In this document: positions 12,246-25,380 of the stretch, piece by piece
How the letters are laid out: the number at the start of each line of letters is the position of its first letter
Numbering within the stretch: position 1 is the stretch's first letter
Assembly: GCA_019722365.1 (NCBI GenBank)
Contig: JADFUC010000954.1
Coordinates: 310,001 to 374,000, forward strand
Direction: 5' to 3'
Length of the DNA stretch: 64,000 bases
Origin: Lithospermum erythrorhizon
Taxonomy: Eukaryota > Streptophyta > Magnoliopsida > Boraginales > Boraginaceae
The notes under the pieces: model-generated
What the model saw: the letters and a program-made list of their open reading frames with translations, nothing else
Databases searched by the model: none
What the model was told of the DNA's origin: nothing
Translations under genes and position numbers: made by a program

Positions 12246-15055
12246 AAATCAACTTAATAACCCCGATTTACTTAACAAATTTTATAGTCCATAGTATTTC
12301 ATTGAATATTTTTTGTTTTTCAGAATGGATATTGCTTTTGCTATTATTAATTTTATAGTTAATTTATATTTTATTATTTATATTTATAAACTTCATTCCA
12401 GTTAATTCGTCAGTAGTTACAATTTTACCTTTATTACATGTCCGTCTCCAAACCTATACTAATATGATAGAAAAAAATGAATTCTAAAATAAGAAACAAA
12501 CGTTAAAGCTTTAAAACTGCTAAATTATCCAATCTATAGTTATATAAATCATTTATTACTTATAAATGTATGAGTGAAAAATTATATTGGGAAAAATGCC
12601 AACAATAACGATAATCATATAATCAAGAAAGACATCTACTATCACAAGGTCGGATAAAAAGATACGGTGTAATCAAATTTTCTAAATAATATCAATCGAA
12701 TTACCATTACCTTACATAATCACATTAATAAACAGCTATTTGGACATGTTAGTTTTGTTACCCGCTTGATATTGCCAAAGTAAATAACATGGTCCTGGCG
12801 CTTACGCTCAAGCATATCGAAGCCAAACGACAACCTGGGCCTAATAGCTTATCCAAAGTTGTCAAACACACGCGATCAGATTTTATAAGTTTAATCATGT
12901 TCATATTTTATACGTATTATTATTATTATTTTGTATCATTAGATATCTTAATAAAAATCTATATTATTAATTAATTACAAGGTAAGTTCGTAATTAACGG
13001 AGATCCCTACGATTTCCTTAATATCATTCTTTAGGACTCAGGTAACTTGCTATGCGTGACGCTAATTTCTCAGACGTAAGCAACAGCCCAATATACATTC
13101 AATTTTTCTCGAATGGGTCAAACAAAAAAGTGTTTAGATCGGGAAAACATTTAGATTTTATGTATTTCTTTTAATTAAGTTTCGTTGAGTGAAATGTATA
13201 TGTAATATCAAAATTTATCTATGCATTTTTCATGTTGAATCGTTGTTTTAACTTATCAAATGTATAAATCGAAATTTATGTAATATGCAAATATTAGAAT
13301 TCTGGAAAATGCATAGAATGTGGCTCGTAGCCGCATTAATGGCGAACGCGGAGCGATGAAATTCATTAATACTTTTTACTCCATCGCGCTCCGCAAGACA
13401 TGACGCTGGTGGAGTATCCTGCGGACTTACATTGTTGTGCCCATCGTGTCAACACACGACGCATGTCCTCGGGCTCCATCTGCCTCAAACACGCCAGTGA
13501 CAAAATCAGATTTTCCACCCCTCTGTTATAGCTGTGTGCTTATAGCGGACTCCAATAATATAAATCTGCTCTGATCAATACAAATAATTTTGAAAAGATG
13601 GCAACATTAGTAGTGTTTATTTTAAATAATTTTGATAGCTACTCTCTCCGCCCCAAGAGATTTGATATATTTTCATTTTAATTCATTATTTTTTTAATTT
13701 TAAATCTAAATAATTTTTAATGCTAAGTTATATATTTGTTTCAAAAAATATCAATATATGTGATTTTCAACATACTTTACTATTATTCGATAATTTTGAT
13801 TCAAATAAAAGTTTTTAATGCCAATCAAGCATCAGAAAGCCATAATCTTTCACTCACGAAAAATAAGCAACGGACAATCTTTAGTAATTTATGAGTACTT
13901 TTTGTTGGTTATAAATTGTAATACTCCCTTCGCTCCTAAAGATTGCTTACTTCGATTGATAGTCAATTTTTAAACTTCGACGAATATATTATTTTTAGAT
14001 TGTGATAATACTGATAATGAAAAATAAAGTAAATGGTTAATTTGTCGTGTTTTCTATTAATATAGCTTATCAAGACATACAATATAAACAAAAAAGATCT
14101 ATACCAAAATTTAAAAATTATAATTATGAAAAATTAAAATTATATACTTTTGGTGGTCTAGCAGAGTATATACTCCGTATATACATCTGCAGAGGAGTTC
14201 TCAAAAACTCTCCTCATTGTATAGGCCAAATAAATGCAATGTTGTGTTTTGTAAAATATCACATGCCTCATCCTAAAGTGGTCCCATCCAAATTTACCCA
14301 CCAAATATGAGTTGATGTTCACATTTTCTGCGACTTCTTATTAATATCTCTATTTTAAATTAATCGACTTTTTCTACTTTCGGCATACACCTTTAATTAT
14401 TTAATTATTTTTTATATACATTATAAAAAGTAATACAAAAAAATATTGTGAAAATATTTTTAAAAATAAATTAAACGATATCAATTTTATATTTTTCTGA
14501 TTGTAGAACAAAAAGTGATTTTTATAAATAAAATTCACACGCAATCCCAAAACGCTAATTACTCCAAATGCAGTGAAAGATATAATAATTTCTCCTTTTG
14601 AACTTTTTAACCTTTTTTACTTTTTAATAAAATTATACTATATGAAATATGTATTTTTAATAGTTACGAAAGTATAGAATATGAATTGATTTTATAAAAT
14701 TTAAAAGTTAGTTACTTCCATTAAATTTTAATAAAATGATATAAAAGAATTGAATTTAGGGAAATTTTATATAAGGTGAAGTGGATGCTCTCACTTCATT
14801 TTCTTGAATTTACCAATTACTACCCTAAAGTGACGTTTGGCGCCATCATTTTCTTAGCTGATAAAACAAGAAACACCAAAATTCTCATTCTTTAGGTTTG
14901 TTTACCAAAATCCCATTTATTCAAATTCACTAAAAACCTTAATTATTCATCAATATCTACATATACCATTAAAATTTATTTTTTTAAAGAAAATTAATGT
15001 TATATGATCAGTGTTCTGTTAACTAGTGAAAATAACATTTTTTTCACTACTTCCT
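12246..15055. other. AT-rich intergenic DNA with MITE footprints
   Basis: No gene is recognised. Short MITE-end motifs occur at about 13646 (CTCTCTCCGCCCCAAGAGAT) and 13922 (TACTCCCTTCGCTCCTAAAG). A GC-richer patch at about 13325-13510 contains a short inverted repeat (GCGGAGCGATG and CATCGCGCTCCGC) around an AT loop. Confidence 0.5.
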
Positions 15056-15554
15056 GTATGCCTCTGTCCCAAATAGATTGTCCATTTAAGAAGTTTGGTG
15101 TTTCACTTTTTAATTTTGAGCTCAAATATTTTTATATTTATGTTATAAAATGTTTGGTTATTTATTTATTTTTAAGATAGTTTACTGTTAATATAAATAT
15201 ATAAGACTCCCTTCATTTCATTTCAATTTAACTGGGAGTTTTGTTTTTGACAAATGGTTAATCTACTTTTGACTCGCTATAAGATTTATACAAATATAGT
15301 TTTTCAATATACAAAATGTTGGTATCAAAGTATGTTGTGTATATATTATATTGATATGAAAATTTCGATATAAAGTTAAAGTTAAACAATCGAAAAACTT
15401 GGTCAAAAGTAGGTTGACGGTTTGTTGAAAACAAACCTCCAAGTTAAATTGAAATCGAAATCGAAGTTTATGTGTCAATTAAAGCTACTACTAAGTTTGT
15501 TGGTTTTGATAATTGAAAATGAAATAGTACTACTTGGTGGGATGGAGGGAGTAG
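15056..15554. mobile_element. Nested MITE remains in the ARG1 promoter region
   Basis: The outer termini CCTCTGTCCCAAATAGATTG (left) and CTCCCTCCATCCCACC (reverse complement of the right) bracket an inner inverted pair: TTTCAATTTAACTGGGAGTT near 15220 against the reverse complement of the segment near 15430-15455. The pattern fits one MITE inserted into another. The right edge is about 195 bp from the ARG1 start codon. Boundaries are approximate. Confidence 0.5.
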
Positions 15555-15683
15555 TTTCAAGAATTTGAAGGTTTAGTGATCCAATGTATAGAATTCTGTG
15601 CAATCTGTATCATTTTGAGGGGGCAAATCTTTTTGTTGTCTGAGTTTTAGTTGTCTCACTATTTGCAGGCAAGACCATTTTAT

Positions 15684-15690
15684 TATATAA
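15684..15690 (+). promoter_or_regulatory. Candidate TATA box of ARG1
   Basis: TATATAA lies 59 bp upstream of the ATG at 15749, a plausible distance for a short 5' UTR. This rests on motif and position only. Confidence 0.35.
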
Positions 15691-15748
15691 GTAGTTTATG
15701 TATTGTTAAGAATTTGCGGGGAAGAAAGAAGCAGAGGAGGGAGTAACA

Positions 15749-18700
15749 ATGGGTAGTACGAAAGAGGGGACATCGGCTGCACCGGTGATGAGGAGAGACC
15801 CTTATGAGGTTTTGAGTGTGTCGAGGGATTCTAGTGACCAGGAGATCAAAACTGCTTATAGAAAGCTTGCTCTCAAGTAAGTTTATTGTTCTTGTAACCA
15901 TGATTTTCTTGTTGGCGTGTTGGTGTTTCTTTGTTTTTAGTTATCTCAGTTCCTTTTTGCTGCATCGCCAACCAGTTTATGCATTGGATTTGTTTTTATA
16001 CGTCATATTTTGCGAAATATATTTTCTTAGTTATGATCATATTTATAATATATGCCATTCTACGGTAAAAATATGGTGAATTAAAGATGCCTTCAATAGA
16101 TTTGAAAAAAGTAGTTATGTGATTGTTGAAATTAAGTATTTGGAGAAATTTTCATATTGTGTAAGTCGATTTATATTGGTTGTTCCTGAATTGAGTTGAT
16201 AGAATGTTCGAGAGGGATGTTGATTGACCAACTGTAGAACAGGTGATTCGTCGAAAAGACTGCTGCTGGTTTCAAAGGAAACTCCTTAGCTTAGTGAACC
16301 CCGCATCTGGGGGTGGGGGCGTTTGAACAAAGCCGGAACTCATAGCGTTCACTGCTTTCAGCCTTTATCTCGTTGGTTGATAATAACTAATTCTAATTCT
16401 AATTAGTGCACTGGAAATGACAAATTTGAGTGATTTTCATATAGTTCCTCATAAGAACTACAATGAGAAGAAACTCTCAATCTTGGTTTTATTGTAGAGA
16501 TGAAATCCTGTAGAAAAACACGTGAACCATAACCCGGTTAATTTCATGAGAAGTTCTTATCAACCTGTATAGCGAATGCTTATAAATATTGGGGTATGTT
16601 GGTAGTTAAGGTTAATTTGGTTAGTCTACTCGCAACTAAAATGGTTGGTAAAATTGTAGCTAAAATGTTTATATTTGCTGGAAGAAGATTAGATTAACCA
16701 ATATGACTGAGCTAGGGAAAATGATAAAGTTAGAGGATAAGTTCAACATTGAGGGAGGAGGGGCTGCTGTTGGATGTTGTTGGGTACACTGTGCAATTAA
16801 AAGTTGCTGCAGAAATTTTACTAGAAGTTCCATTGTATCTAACGTGATTAGTTTCTTTTTAACATGAAGGATCTGGTCTAATATTACTAGTATTCTGACT
16901 GATTGACAGATATCATCCCGATAAGAATGCCAGTAATCCTGAAGCCTCTGAGCTTTTCAAGGAGGTTGCATTCTCGTATGGCATTCTATCTGATCCCGAG
17001 AAAAGGAAGCAATATGACACTGCAGGCTTTGAGGTAGCACACCATTTTCTTTTGTGTATGTTATTTCCATATATATATGTTATTTCCATTTTCTTTTCTG
17101 CAACCCACCTTAATCTGTACAAAATGTGGGACTTATAAATCTAGAATTTTCAACAAATATTATGTTATAAATTGAGATTTTTCAACAAAAAAATTGTCAC
17201 CCTTATTTTTTGGTCAGAGATAGCTGACTTATATGGTCTCAACCGGATACAGTGGTAGTTTTATATGGATGACTGTTCAGCTCCGAGCTTGAGGAAAGAG
17301 AATCGCAGGATACCTGCCTTGATCATAGTAATTTTTGTTGTTTACTCATATTGTCAGTTATGTCATTGCAGCTCCTTTTTGCATCCTTTTCCCATACCTT
17401 AATCTTTAAAAAAATTGACTGCTTATTGTATTCTTTTTTTCATATGTCGGTGTTATGATATATATCTGTTCAAGATTACTTTTACTAATCCACTAGTGAA
17501 CAGGATAGGAATCATGCTTTGAATTTGATGGTTCTGATGCTTGCATTGTTGAACCCTCTAAAGCCTAAATCTTTTGATAATGTGATATATGATATGTCTT
17601 ATAACAGTGTGGAACTATCTAATGCCTTGTCTATTTATTAGTACAAAATAATATCAAATGCATTCTATTTCATGTACTATTATATGGAGTAACTCTGATC
17701 TCTACATTTCTTAATCACTTGAAGCAAAACATTTGAAAGCATGTTTATCATTATGTAATAAAAATTCTTCCACTTTTAATGTTCCGAACTTCCAATTGGC
17801 TTTTAATGGTTTTAACTGATTTTATAATCTTAAAGGCTCTGGATGCCGAGGGGATGGATATGGAGATTGACTTATCCAATCTTGGAACTGTCAACACTGT
17901 GTTTGCGGCATTATTCAGGTGACTAATCATTTATAATTTGTAATCTTGTGAAATTAGATTAAATGCCTGGTATAATTTATATTTGGAATTACGTTTATTA
18001 CAGAAATACCATTCTGCTATAATTTTACTTGTCAAATACCTTAATGATTTGTTGATGTCGGTAGCAAGCTGGGGGTCCCTATCAAGACAACTATATCCCC
18101 CAATGTTCTTGAAGAAGCTTTAAGTGGAACTGTCACGGTTAGACCTTTGCCAGTCGGAACTTCTGTCAGTGGAAAGGTTGGTGACGATATGCTTTCTGCA
18201 GGATTTGAAGTTTACGAGCAGTAGCATTTTCTAATCTATCTGATTTTCAGGTAGAAAAACAATCTGCTCATTTTTTTGGTGTCACTATTAATTATGAACA
18301 AGCGCAGTGTGGAATAGTGGTTAGAGTTACTTCAGCTGCACAAAGTAAATTTAAGGTACGTCATTACACTATTAAGCTAACAAAATATTCATTGATACCA
18401 GAATGCCGCTTCAATTGAGATACTGAATGTGCAAGTCTGACCATTTCAGCTACTCTATTTTGAACAAGAATCGAATGGGGGCTATGACCTGGCTTTGCAG
18501 GTATTACTAATTATATAAGACAATTATTAGGTGATAGAGTTTCCAGACCATGTTAGTGTTTCTTAAAAGTGTTTTCCCATTATTCTTTCTGTTGCAAGTT
18601 CTGATCTACTTTAGTGTCACCATATCATCATCTTCACCATAAATTCAGCATGTCTGTGGTATTGAATTTATGCCTCAAATTACTGCATAAAGATCAAAAA

Positions 18701-20612
18701 AATTCTTTCTGCTTATTTTAAGGATCATTAGTTGTACTATAACCTATTCCGTTAAGATAAGTATGCTTAATTACCCAAAATAAACAGGCTCTTAGTTCAT
18801 GAGTAATTGAGCAGATGATTATCTGTACATAATTTTCCGTACTTCATGCTTTAGTGGTCCACAATCATTTTTTCTTGTTTATTACTGATTTAGATCTTTA
18901 GCTTGTCATAGTGAAGATGAACTTGCTTTGTTGCTTCATTTACTTTATTTATGCCTTTAGATCTTATGTTAAATATTTTTGGTTTTCTGCCAATATGTTA
19001 CATTGTTCATATGTTACATTGTTCATGATTTTATTGTTAAAAGAATTAATGTTATTATATGTGTGATATGCTTAAAAATAGTACATTTTGCACTACGGAC
19101 TTAGACCTCTCCCAAATGAGTTGAGAATTCTAACATTTTTCATCTTAGCGGTGCAAGTGTTTAATTTTCATTAGCATTCCAAGAAGTTTAGGTCTCTCTG
19201 CTCAAAGTTTGTTAACACAGTTTGCTCCTAAATACAGGAAGATAGTGAGAAGACGGGCAAGGTGACATCTGCGGGGATGTACTTTTTACATTTTCAAGTG
19301 TACAGAATGGACTCAACAGTAAATGCGGTGAGTCTCGATTTATTAACACTAGTAATTGGTAGAAATTTGCTAATTTTTCCTCCTCTATTTTGCCTAGTTA
19401 CATTATCATATTTTATGATTATTGTTCTTTTATATGCTATAGTTAGCAATGACAAAGGATCCCGAGGCTGCATTCTTTAAAAGGTTGGAAGGCCTTCAAC
19501 CATGCGAGGTCTCAGAACTTAAAGCTGGCACACATATATTTGCTGTTTATGGTACAAAATAATTCTTTTTTGTCTTGTTAAGTTATTCGTTGATGATTAG
19601 GGACTATTAGACAGCCAAAGAAAAATGTTGTTCCTAGACCTGACCTTTAACTCATTGGCAGGAGATAACTTTTTCAAGACGGCAAGTTATACAATTGAAG
19701 CTGTCTGTTCAAAATCATATGAGGATACAACCCATAAACTCAAAGATATTGAATCTGAAATTTTAAGGAAGAGAAATGAGCTGCGGCAGTTTGAGATCGA
19801 ATATAGAAAGGTTTATCTGATTATACGAGTCGAGTTTTGTTGAAATCATTATGTAGAACTCCACTGAACCAATTTCTATTTAAAATTTTCAGGCTCTTGC
19901 TCACTTCCAAGAAGCCACTAACAGATACAGCCAAGAGAAACAGTTTGTAAGTTCAACATCCCAATATATATTTAGTTTTTAGCGTCATCCGTCAATCAAC
20001 TTCTGATTCACCAAGCTTCTCTAAATTTTTTAAGGAAAAAGTGCCATTATTTCCTTTCTAGAGAAAAGGCTACAATTTCTTTTCACCCTATGGTATACAT
20101 CATATTCCTTTTTTCTATTATGATCCAGTGTTGGCTGTTTGTATTTCCATTCTGCATCACTTTTGAAAGGTTCTGTAGGAATTAGACATCTGCTTTTGAT
20201 CTTAAGCAAGTTAAAATTTTCAACCGATTTAGAAGAAGAAACGATGTCTGCCTATATTGAAAATGGAGGACATTACTTTACACAGTTTTTAAACAGATAA
20301 ACATTAATCTAGACATTTGCCCTTACTGCTGATAATGCATGTAAACAATGGTTGGTCTCATAGTATGCTTTTTTGAGACAGGTTGACGAGCTTTTGCAAC
20401 AACGCGATAGCATCCAATCTTCATTTACTGTTGCACGGTCCATCGTAAATACCAGTGGGAGCGGTCATTACAGTAATGGCAGCGGAAGCAAAATTCCTAC
20501 CGAAGATACCAAGGGCATGAGCCCAGAGGAAGAAGGAAGCTCAGATTTGAAGGATAAATCATCCAGGAAAAGATGGTTTAATCTTAACCTCAAAGGATCT
20601 GATAAGAAGTAG
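15749..20612 (+). CDS. ARG1: ARG1 / DnaJ15-like J-domain protein (11 exons, 411 aa)
   Basis: Exons: 15749-15876, 16910-17033, 17836-17918, 18065-18176, 18251-18355, 18450-18500, 19238-19327, 19443-19551, 19662-19810, 19893-19946, 20382-20612. All joins are GT..AG and in frame. An N-terminal J domain starts at RRDPYEVL (residues 15-22), with the HPD triad at residues 45-47. A conserved middle region follows ([31 protein letters not shown]), then a coiled coil rich in charged residues (about 280-345) and a basic tail ending [14 protein letters not shown]. This layout and length match plant ARG1 (chaperone DnaJ15), a peripheral membrane/cytoskeleton-associated co-chaperone needed for root and hypocotyl gravitropism. 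The HPD triad implies Hsp70 stimulation. The closely related ARL paralogues are the main alternative identity. No lesion is seen. Confidence 0.95.
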
Positions 20613-20939
20613 TGCTGAAGAATGTTTGGTACATGTCCCACAATGAGACTTGATTTGTAGTTTGTACCATGACATGACCTATTGCTTATGATCCATTGGA
20701 ATCATGGCCAAGACTCGTCAAATTTCGTGTATATCAATATGACAATATCCATAATATACTGTAATACAGAATTAATCAAATTAAAAATCATTCTACCCAG
20801 TCTCAAAAAATAGTTACGCGATTTCAAGTAATTTGTAGTGTTGGTATACAGTCAAGCAACAGTTACCAGCTTGAGGATCGGCTCGATAGTGAAGGAGTGG
20901 AATGCGAGCACAGTAGTGCTCCTTTAAAATAACGATTGG
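20613..20939. other. ARG1 3' flank
   Basis: Expected 3' UTR and AT-rich spacer after the ARG1 stop. No other gene or element is recognised. Confidence 0.4.
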
Positions 20940-21430
20940 ATTCGATAATTAGTCGGTTCGTTAATAAATTGTGAAATAAATTAATTATATTGTCAATAAT
21001 TATGGGTTGTGAATTTTGTTATCAATATTTCAAATAATTAAGGTTTTGAATTTTGTTAGTGTTCCAAATCTACCATGTATCTTCTATTTATTATTTAAAA
21101 ACAAGTAATTAGCACCGTTTTGCGCGAGTCGGGTCGAGTAATTGCAATAGCAATTCGTTGTTACCCGACTTCGTTATGTTACTCGAGTCCGGTATTGAGT
21201 GGGCTGGATTATCTTTAAGAATTCGAGTCGGATACTCAATGCAGACGTACCCGACCTTAGTGTTTTTTATGATTGAAAGTACTATTTTACCTCCCAATTT
21301 TTAAGTGTACTAATTGAGGAAGTTTTAATTAGGGGCAAAAATACTTCACTCTAAAAAACACTATCATGTATTATGTGATGTGTAGAGTGTTGTTTCCATA
21401 CCCGACCCGACTCGACTCGTTCGAACACTA
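20940..21430. repeat. Dispersed repeat, copy B
   Basis: Related to 9590-10110 and lacking the MITE present there. Contains repeated short CGAGTCGG / CCCGACTCG motifs in both orientations, giving local dyad symmetry. It lies between ARG1 and the DUF1639 gene. Family not identified. Confidence 0.5.
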
Positions 21431-21463
21431 GTAATTTGAACGTTAGAATCGCCCTCAACCGTG

Positions 21464-21490
21464 TCTCTCTCTCTCTCTCGTTGTATATAA
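21464..21490 (+). promoter_or_regulatory. (TC)n tract and TATA box upstream of the DUF1639 gene
   Basis: A CT microsatellite (21464-21479) is followed at once by TATATAA (21484-21490), about 280 bp before the ATG. CT-rich tracts next to TATA are common in plant core promoters. If this is the promoter, the 5' UTR is about 250 bp. Confidence 0.35.
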
Positions 21491-21768
21491 ACATGAAATT
21501 CCCTTCCCGGTTTTTTCATGAAACCAATAAAACATTCCTACAAAAACCAACAAAAACAAACAACCTCCCCTTTTCTCTCATCTTATATTATTACCCCCTA
21601 TATCAAAAAACAAATAAACAAAGACCTTAATATTAAACTGTCTTCATCAACAAAAAAATATATATATGTGTACATATTTACATAAAGTCATAAGTAAACA
21701 ATATTCAAAAGGACTAATACTATTGGTTTTTTGTGTTGAAGTATATATATATAATTGTATATGTGAAG

Positions 21769-23069
21769 ATGGGTAGTGAGAGATCATCATCAAAGGCACC
21801 ATTGCATAATTTCACATTGCCTGATGGGTTAAGATGGGGGAATCAGAAGTTCTTGAGATGCATGAAGGTGAATGCAAATGGTCAAAACTCTGCAATTCAA
21901 CGTAAAGATTCAAGATTTGGTAGCTCTGTTACTAACAATGGTTATTTTGATCATGGGAGCAATTCAGTTTTTGGAAATGATAAGAATGGTTTTACTAGAT
22001 CCGAGAATGGTGATGATTTCGCTAGTTATTATTCGAATTATGGGAGTGATAAGAAAAAAGGGGGTGTTGGGGTGGCAGAGGAGGGTGTTTCGTTGCCAAA
22101 CGAGAAGAGGTTGAAGGTGGAGGAGGGGGGAGGAGGAGTAGATGGTGATGGGATTAATGCGGTTAGAGAAAAGGTGATTCTAGATCTTCAAACCGCGGCT
22201 GATAAGATGAAAGATGTGATTTTAAGGAGGGGGGGTTATGGTTTTTGAGGGGGCGGGGGAGAGAGTTCGAGGCAGTGGAATGTGAGGACTAGGAGGGGGG
22301 AGTATGGCGTTGTAAGCGGGGGAGGAAGTGGTGGGGGTGCACAGAATGTGAATTTGGGTGTGATCAAGAATAGTGGTGAGGCTTTGATGGTTTCACCATT
22401 GAGGATGGTGGAGGGAGAGGCAACACAGAGGCTGAGGAGAGTGGAGACTTCAGTGAAAGAGATGGGGGTGGCTTCTCCGAGTGGCGAGAAGAAGGAGAGG
22501 GTGAAGTTCTCTGTGTCGCTTACAAGAAGAGAAATCGAAGAGGATTTCATTGCTATGGTTAGGCATAGGCCTCCTCGCAGACCAATGAAACGGCCTAAAT
22601 ACATTCAGAAACAATTGGATGTAAGAACAAGTTTTCATCTTTCATTCAATCAATTGATTTTTATCTCCCACACATAGAAATATTGCTGCAGCTTTTATGC
22701 AAATTGATTAGAAATATTTGATTTTGATTATCTGATGAGTTATTGCCTTATTGGTGTATTAAATGATTTAATTAAGATTGTGAGATTAAAATAAGTAGAG
22801 CATAATATTGATAACAATGTTGATGGAGTAAAAATGTTGATTTCTAATCTTCAGTGTTGTTTTAGAAATTTTATTGTTAAAACATAACTTATTTAAGATC
22901 ATTAGATAATAATATGAGATCATTGTCGTAGACCCCCCTTCCCCATAACAATTTGAATAATGAAGGTCGGTATTTACTGTTTGATTGGTTTGATTTGTAG
23001 ACGCTATTTCCAGGAGTATCGTTGTCAGAAATCACAGCTGATATGTACAAAGTTCCTGAAACTCAATAG
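21769..23069 (+). pseudogene. DUF1639-family protein gene with an in-frame TGA (2 exons)
   Basis: Exons 21769-22620 and 23001-23069 join in frame (GT..AG) to give 306 codons, but codon 160 (22246-22248) is TGA. Both sides are clearly one gene: upstream the frame holds MGSERSSSKAPLHNFTLP and VREKVILDLQTAADKMKDVI; downstream, in the same frame, come SRQWNVRTRRGEYG, FIAMVRHRPPRRPMKRPKYI, QKQLD and, across the intron, TLFPGVSLSEITADMYKV. The RPPRRP..RP..QKQLD..FPG...EIT.DMYKV block is the DUF1639 signature of a plant-specific family without a known biochemical role. No second lesion is visible, so the nonsense change looks recent, allelic or a sequencing error. A small intron removing the TGA cannot be excluded. 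Translation from 21769 would give a 159-aa product lacking the conserved domain. Confidence 0.8.
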
Positions 23070-24521
23070 GTTTGGAAGTGAAGTTTCTTTATTGTTTATA
23101 TCCTTTTGAGTGAAATCTGTTGTTGATTATGATGGTGTTTTGTGTAGTGATCATACAGTTTGGTGGAGCTCTGACCATCTGACAAAAATGGTAACTTGAC
23201 ATCGATGCTCAACTAATGAATAGGCACTACTGTGTTGTTGGATTCGCATAAAGATGTTGAATTTCGTCTCAGTTTTTACTTGACCGTAAAGAAAGAATCT
23301 TAGTTGCTTCAGTGATGCTGAATTTTGTTTTATTGTAGTTTAAAAGATTGTGAATATTTGTATAAGATGATAAACTCTGCAATCATCGATTGTTACATTG
23401 AAGGATCTATTATCAAGAGTCCTGATCTTCGATGTCATGTTCGAGTCTGTTCAACATGGCTCCAAAATCATCCATTTAAATCTTGTTTGTTTTAGAATTG
23501 ATGTAGCAGTGGCAGATTATGTTGATTCATTTAGGTTTTATGTATGGATAGGGGTTGGATAGAGTTCTTCTTATAATAAGTCATGTCTGATACATCCCGA
23601 TTTAGAAATGTCTGGCTGGTCACGGGGAACATAGGCTGGCCCGATAAAAGTTTGATGTCGGCATCCTAACATTTTCATGCGGTGTGGGTTCGGAGTCACG
23701 CAAGTGACGAGAATCATGAAGTGGTTTAAAGGCTGAGTCACTGTGAGTTAGAAGGCATCTTTAGCGATTCACCTACAAAGTATCCAGGGCCGAGAACTGA
23801 GAGCACATTCTGGCGGCTTCATCGTTTTAGAAATGTACAACTTATAATCCGATTCATACCAAAGTGTGGTGAAGTTAAACTTGAATGAGGTAAGGATAAA
23901 GTTAGATACATGTCTTATTGGATTTTAAAAAATGCTGTTAACAAATCGAGTAACTAGGACATCTCTTGATAATCTGATATTGAGACCTCTCAACTTATAA
24001 TTAGAGTAGATTCCTATTTGTCGTCAGGATTTGGGCTTGAGTGGAGTCGAGCTTACCATTTCAAATACTTCATTTATTTTGATCATATTAATTTTTACGC
24101 CAAACAAGTCAATTCTGTTTTATTTCGATTCTATGATGTGCTACTTCAAAATTTATTGGCATATTTCGAGTCTATTTAAAGGCTGGTAATTTCAAAAATC
24201 GGAGGCAAATAAGTTTTGATTGAAACTTTATTTCAAACCAAATTTCTAGTCTACACATAATCGGGTAATTTACACTCCATCCTATATAAAGCACAAATCA
24301 TCGCCTACATAAAACTTGGTTTTTATTTTTAATCGCCTGGCCGAATTTATATAAAAATCAAATCATTGACATTTTTTTAACTTCATGATGCAGGCTTCGA
24401 AAACATAATAGCTGATATACCAAATCCTACTATCTGTCTTGATTAATTTTCCCAACTACAAAAAACACAAGCATTGTTGTCTCTTTCTTGAAATCATCGT
24501 ACCAAAATTCAAGCCTCAAAA
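23070..24521. other. Intergenic spacer
   Basis: No coding region is recognised. 23600-23830 is somewhat GC-richer (for example GCGGTGTGGGTTCGGAGTCACG) and could be old transposon DNA, but I cannot assign it. Confidence 0.35.
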
Positions 24522-24696
24522 ATGGCATTTTCAATGTTTTCTTCTCCCATAAATTCAACGGCCATGATCAACCACCTCAGCCGTTCGCCGCCACCCATTT
24601 TCCGGCCGCGCCACCACCACCACCTGTCTCCGGTCAGACCATCTTCCAGTTCAGCTAATTCCAGCATCAATGCAGTTTCGTTTGATTTTAAAGGCG
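24522..24696 (+). CDS. Orphan first exon with plastid transit peptide-like sequence
   Basis: ATG at 24522 opens MAFSMFSSPINSTAMINHLS, rich in Ser, Pro and Arg with few acidic residues, as in chloroplast transit peptides. It then reads through RPRHHHHLSP to INAVSFDFKG and a good GT donor (GTAAAG at 24697). I cannot find the downstream exons on this strand before the nuclease pseudogene at 27 kb. The FKGGKG ending recalls the N-terminus of plant acyl-ACP thioesterases of the ALT group, but this is a weak resemblance and not a call. The 3' part of the exon is duplicated downstream (24881-25380). It is likely a gene fragment. Confidence 0.4.
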
Positions 24697-25380
24697 GTAA
24701 AGGGTACCCTTTTTTCACTTTACCTTTTCAATTATAGTGAATTAGTGATAGTGTTCATTTTGATGTACTACCGATGTCCCAAAAAGATTGTCCAGTTTGA
24801 TTTTTAGTGATCAAAGTTAACCAACTTTACAGCCATAATTAACACAGGTAACTTTGATTTGAATCTAAATTGTGACTTTCCGGTCAGACCATTTTCTAGT
24901 GCAACTAGTTGCTTCTCTGATCACTTCAGTTTTCCAATTGTAGCGATGATTCAAGAATTCAGTTTGTTCTGATGTGAAGTGGATTTTAGTATGCCCCATG
25001 TATTAATAATGATCATTTTGATCTACTACCTATGTCCCGAAAAGATTGTCCACTTTGATTTTTAGTGATCAAAATTAACCAACTTTGCAGCCATCATTAG
25101 CACACGTAATTTTGATTTCAATCAAAATTGTGACTTTCCGGTCATACCATTTTCTAGTGCAACTAGTTGCAGCATTAATGCAGTTTCATTTGATTTAAAA
25201 GGCTGTAAAGGGTACTCTCTGATCAATTCAGTTTTTCAATTGTTGTGATGATTCAAGAATTTATTTTGTTGTGATGTGAAGTGGATTTTAGTATGCCCCA
25301 TGTATTAATAATGAGAATTTGATGTACTACCTATGTCTCGAAAAGTTTGTCCACTTTGATTTTCAGCGATCAAAATTAAC
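24631..25380 (+). repeat. Tandem triplication containing exon and intron sequence
   Basis: Units begin at CGGTCAGACC/CGGTCATACC at 24631, 24881 and 25139 (periods 250 and 258 bp), with colinear TATGCCCCATGTATTAATAA and TGTCCCAAAAAGATTGTCCA blocks. Unit 1 contains the end of the orphan exon. Unit 3 repeats that exon end (GCATTAATGCAGTTTCATTT) with a Gly-to-Cys change. Unit 2 has lost it. The unit 3' part resembles one end of the MITE at 39273-39429. Confidence 0.85.

Noticed and set aside
22236..22604. 122-codon minus-strand frame
   Set aside because: It is the antisense shadow of the DUF1639 exon, which has the conserved domain.
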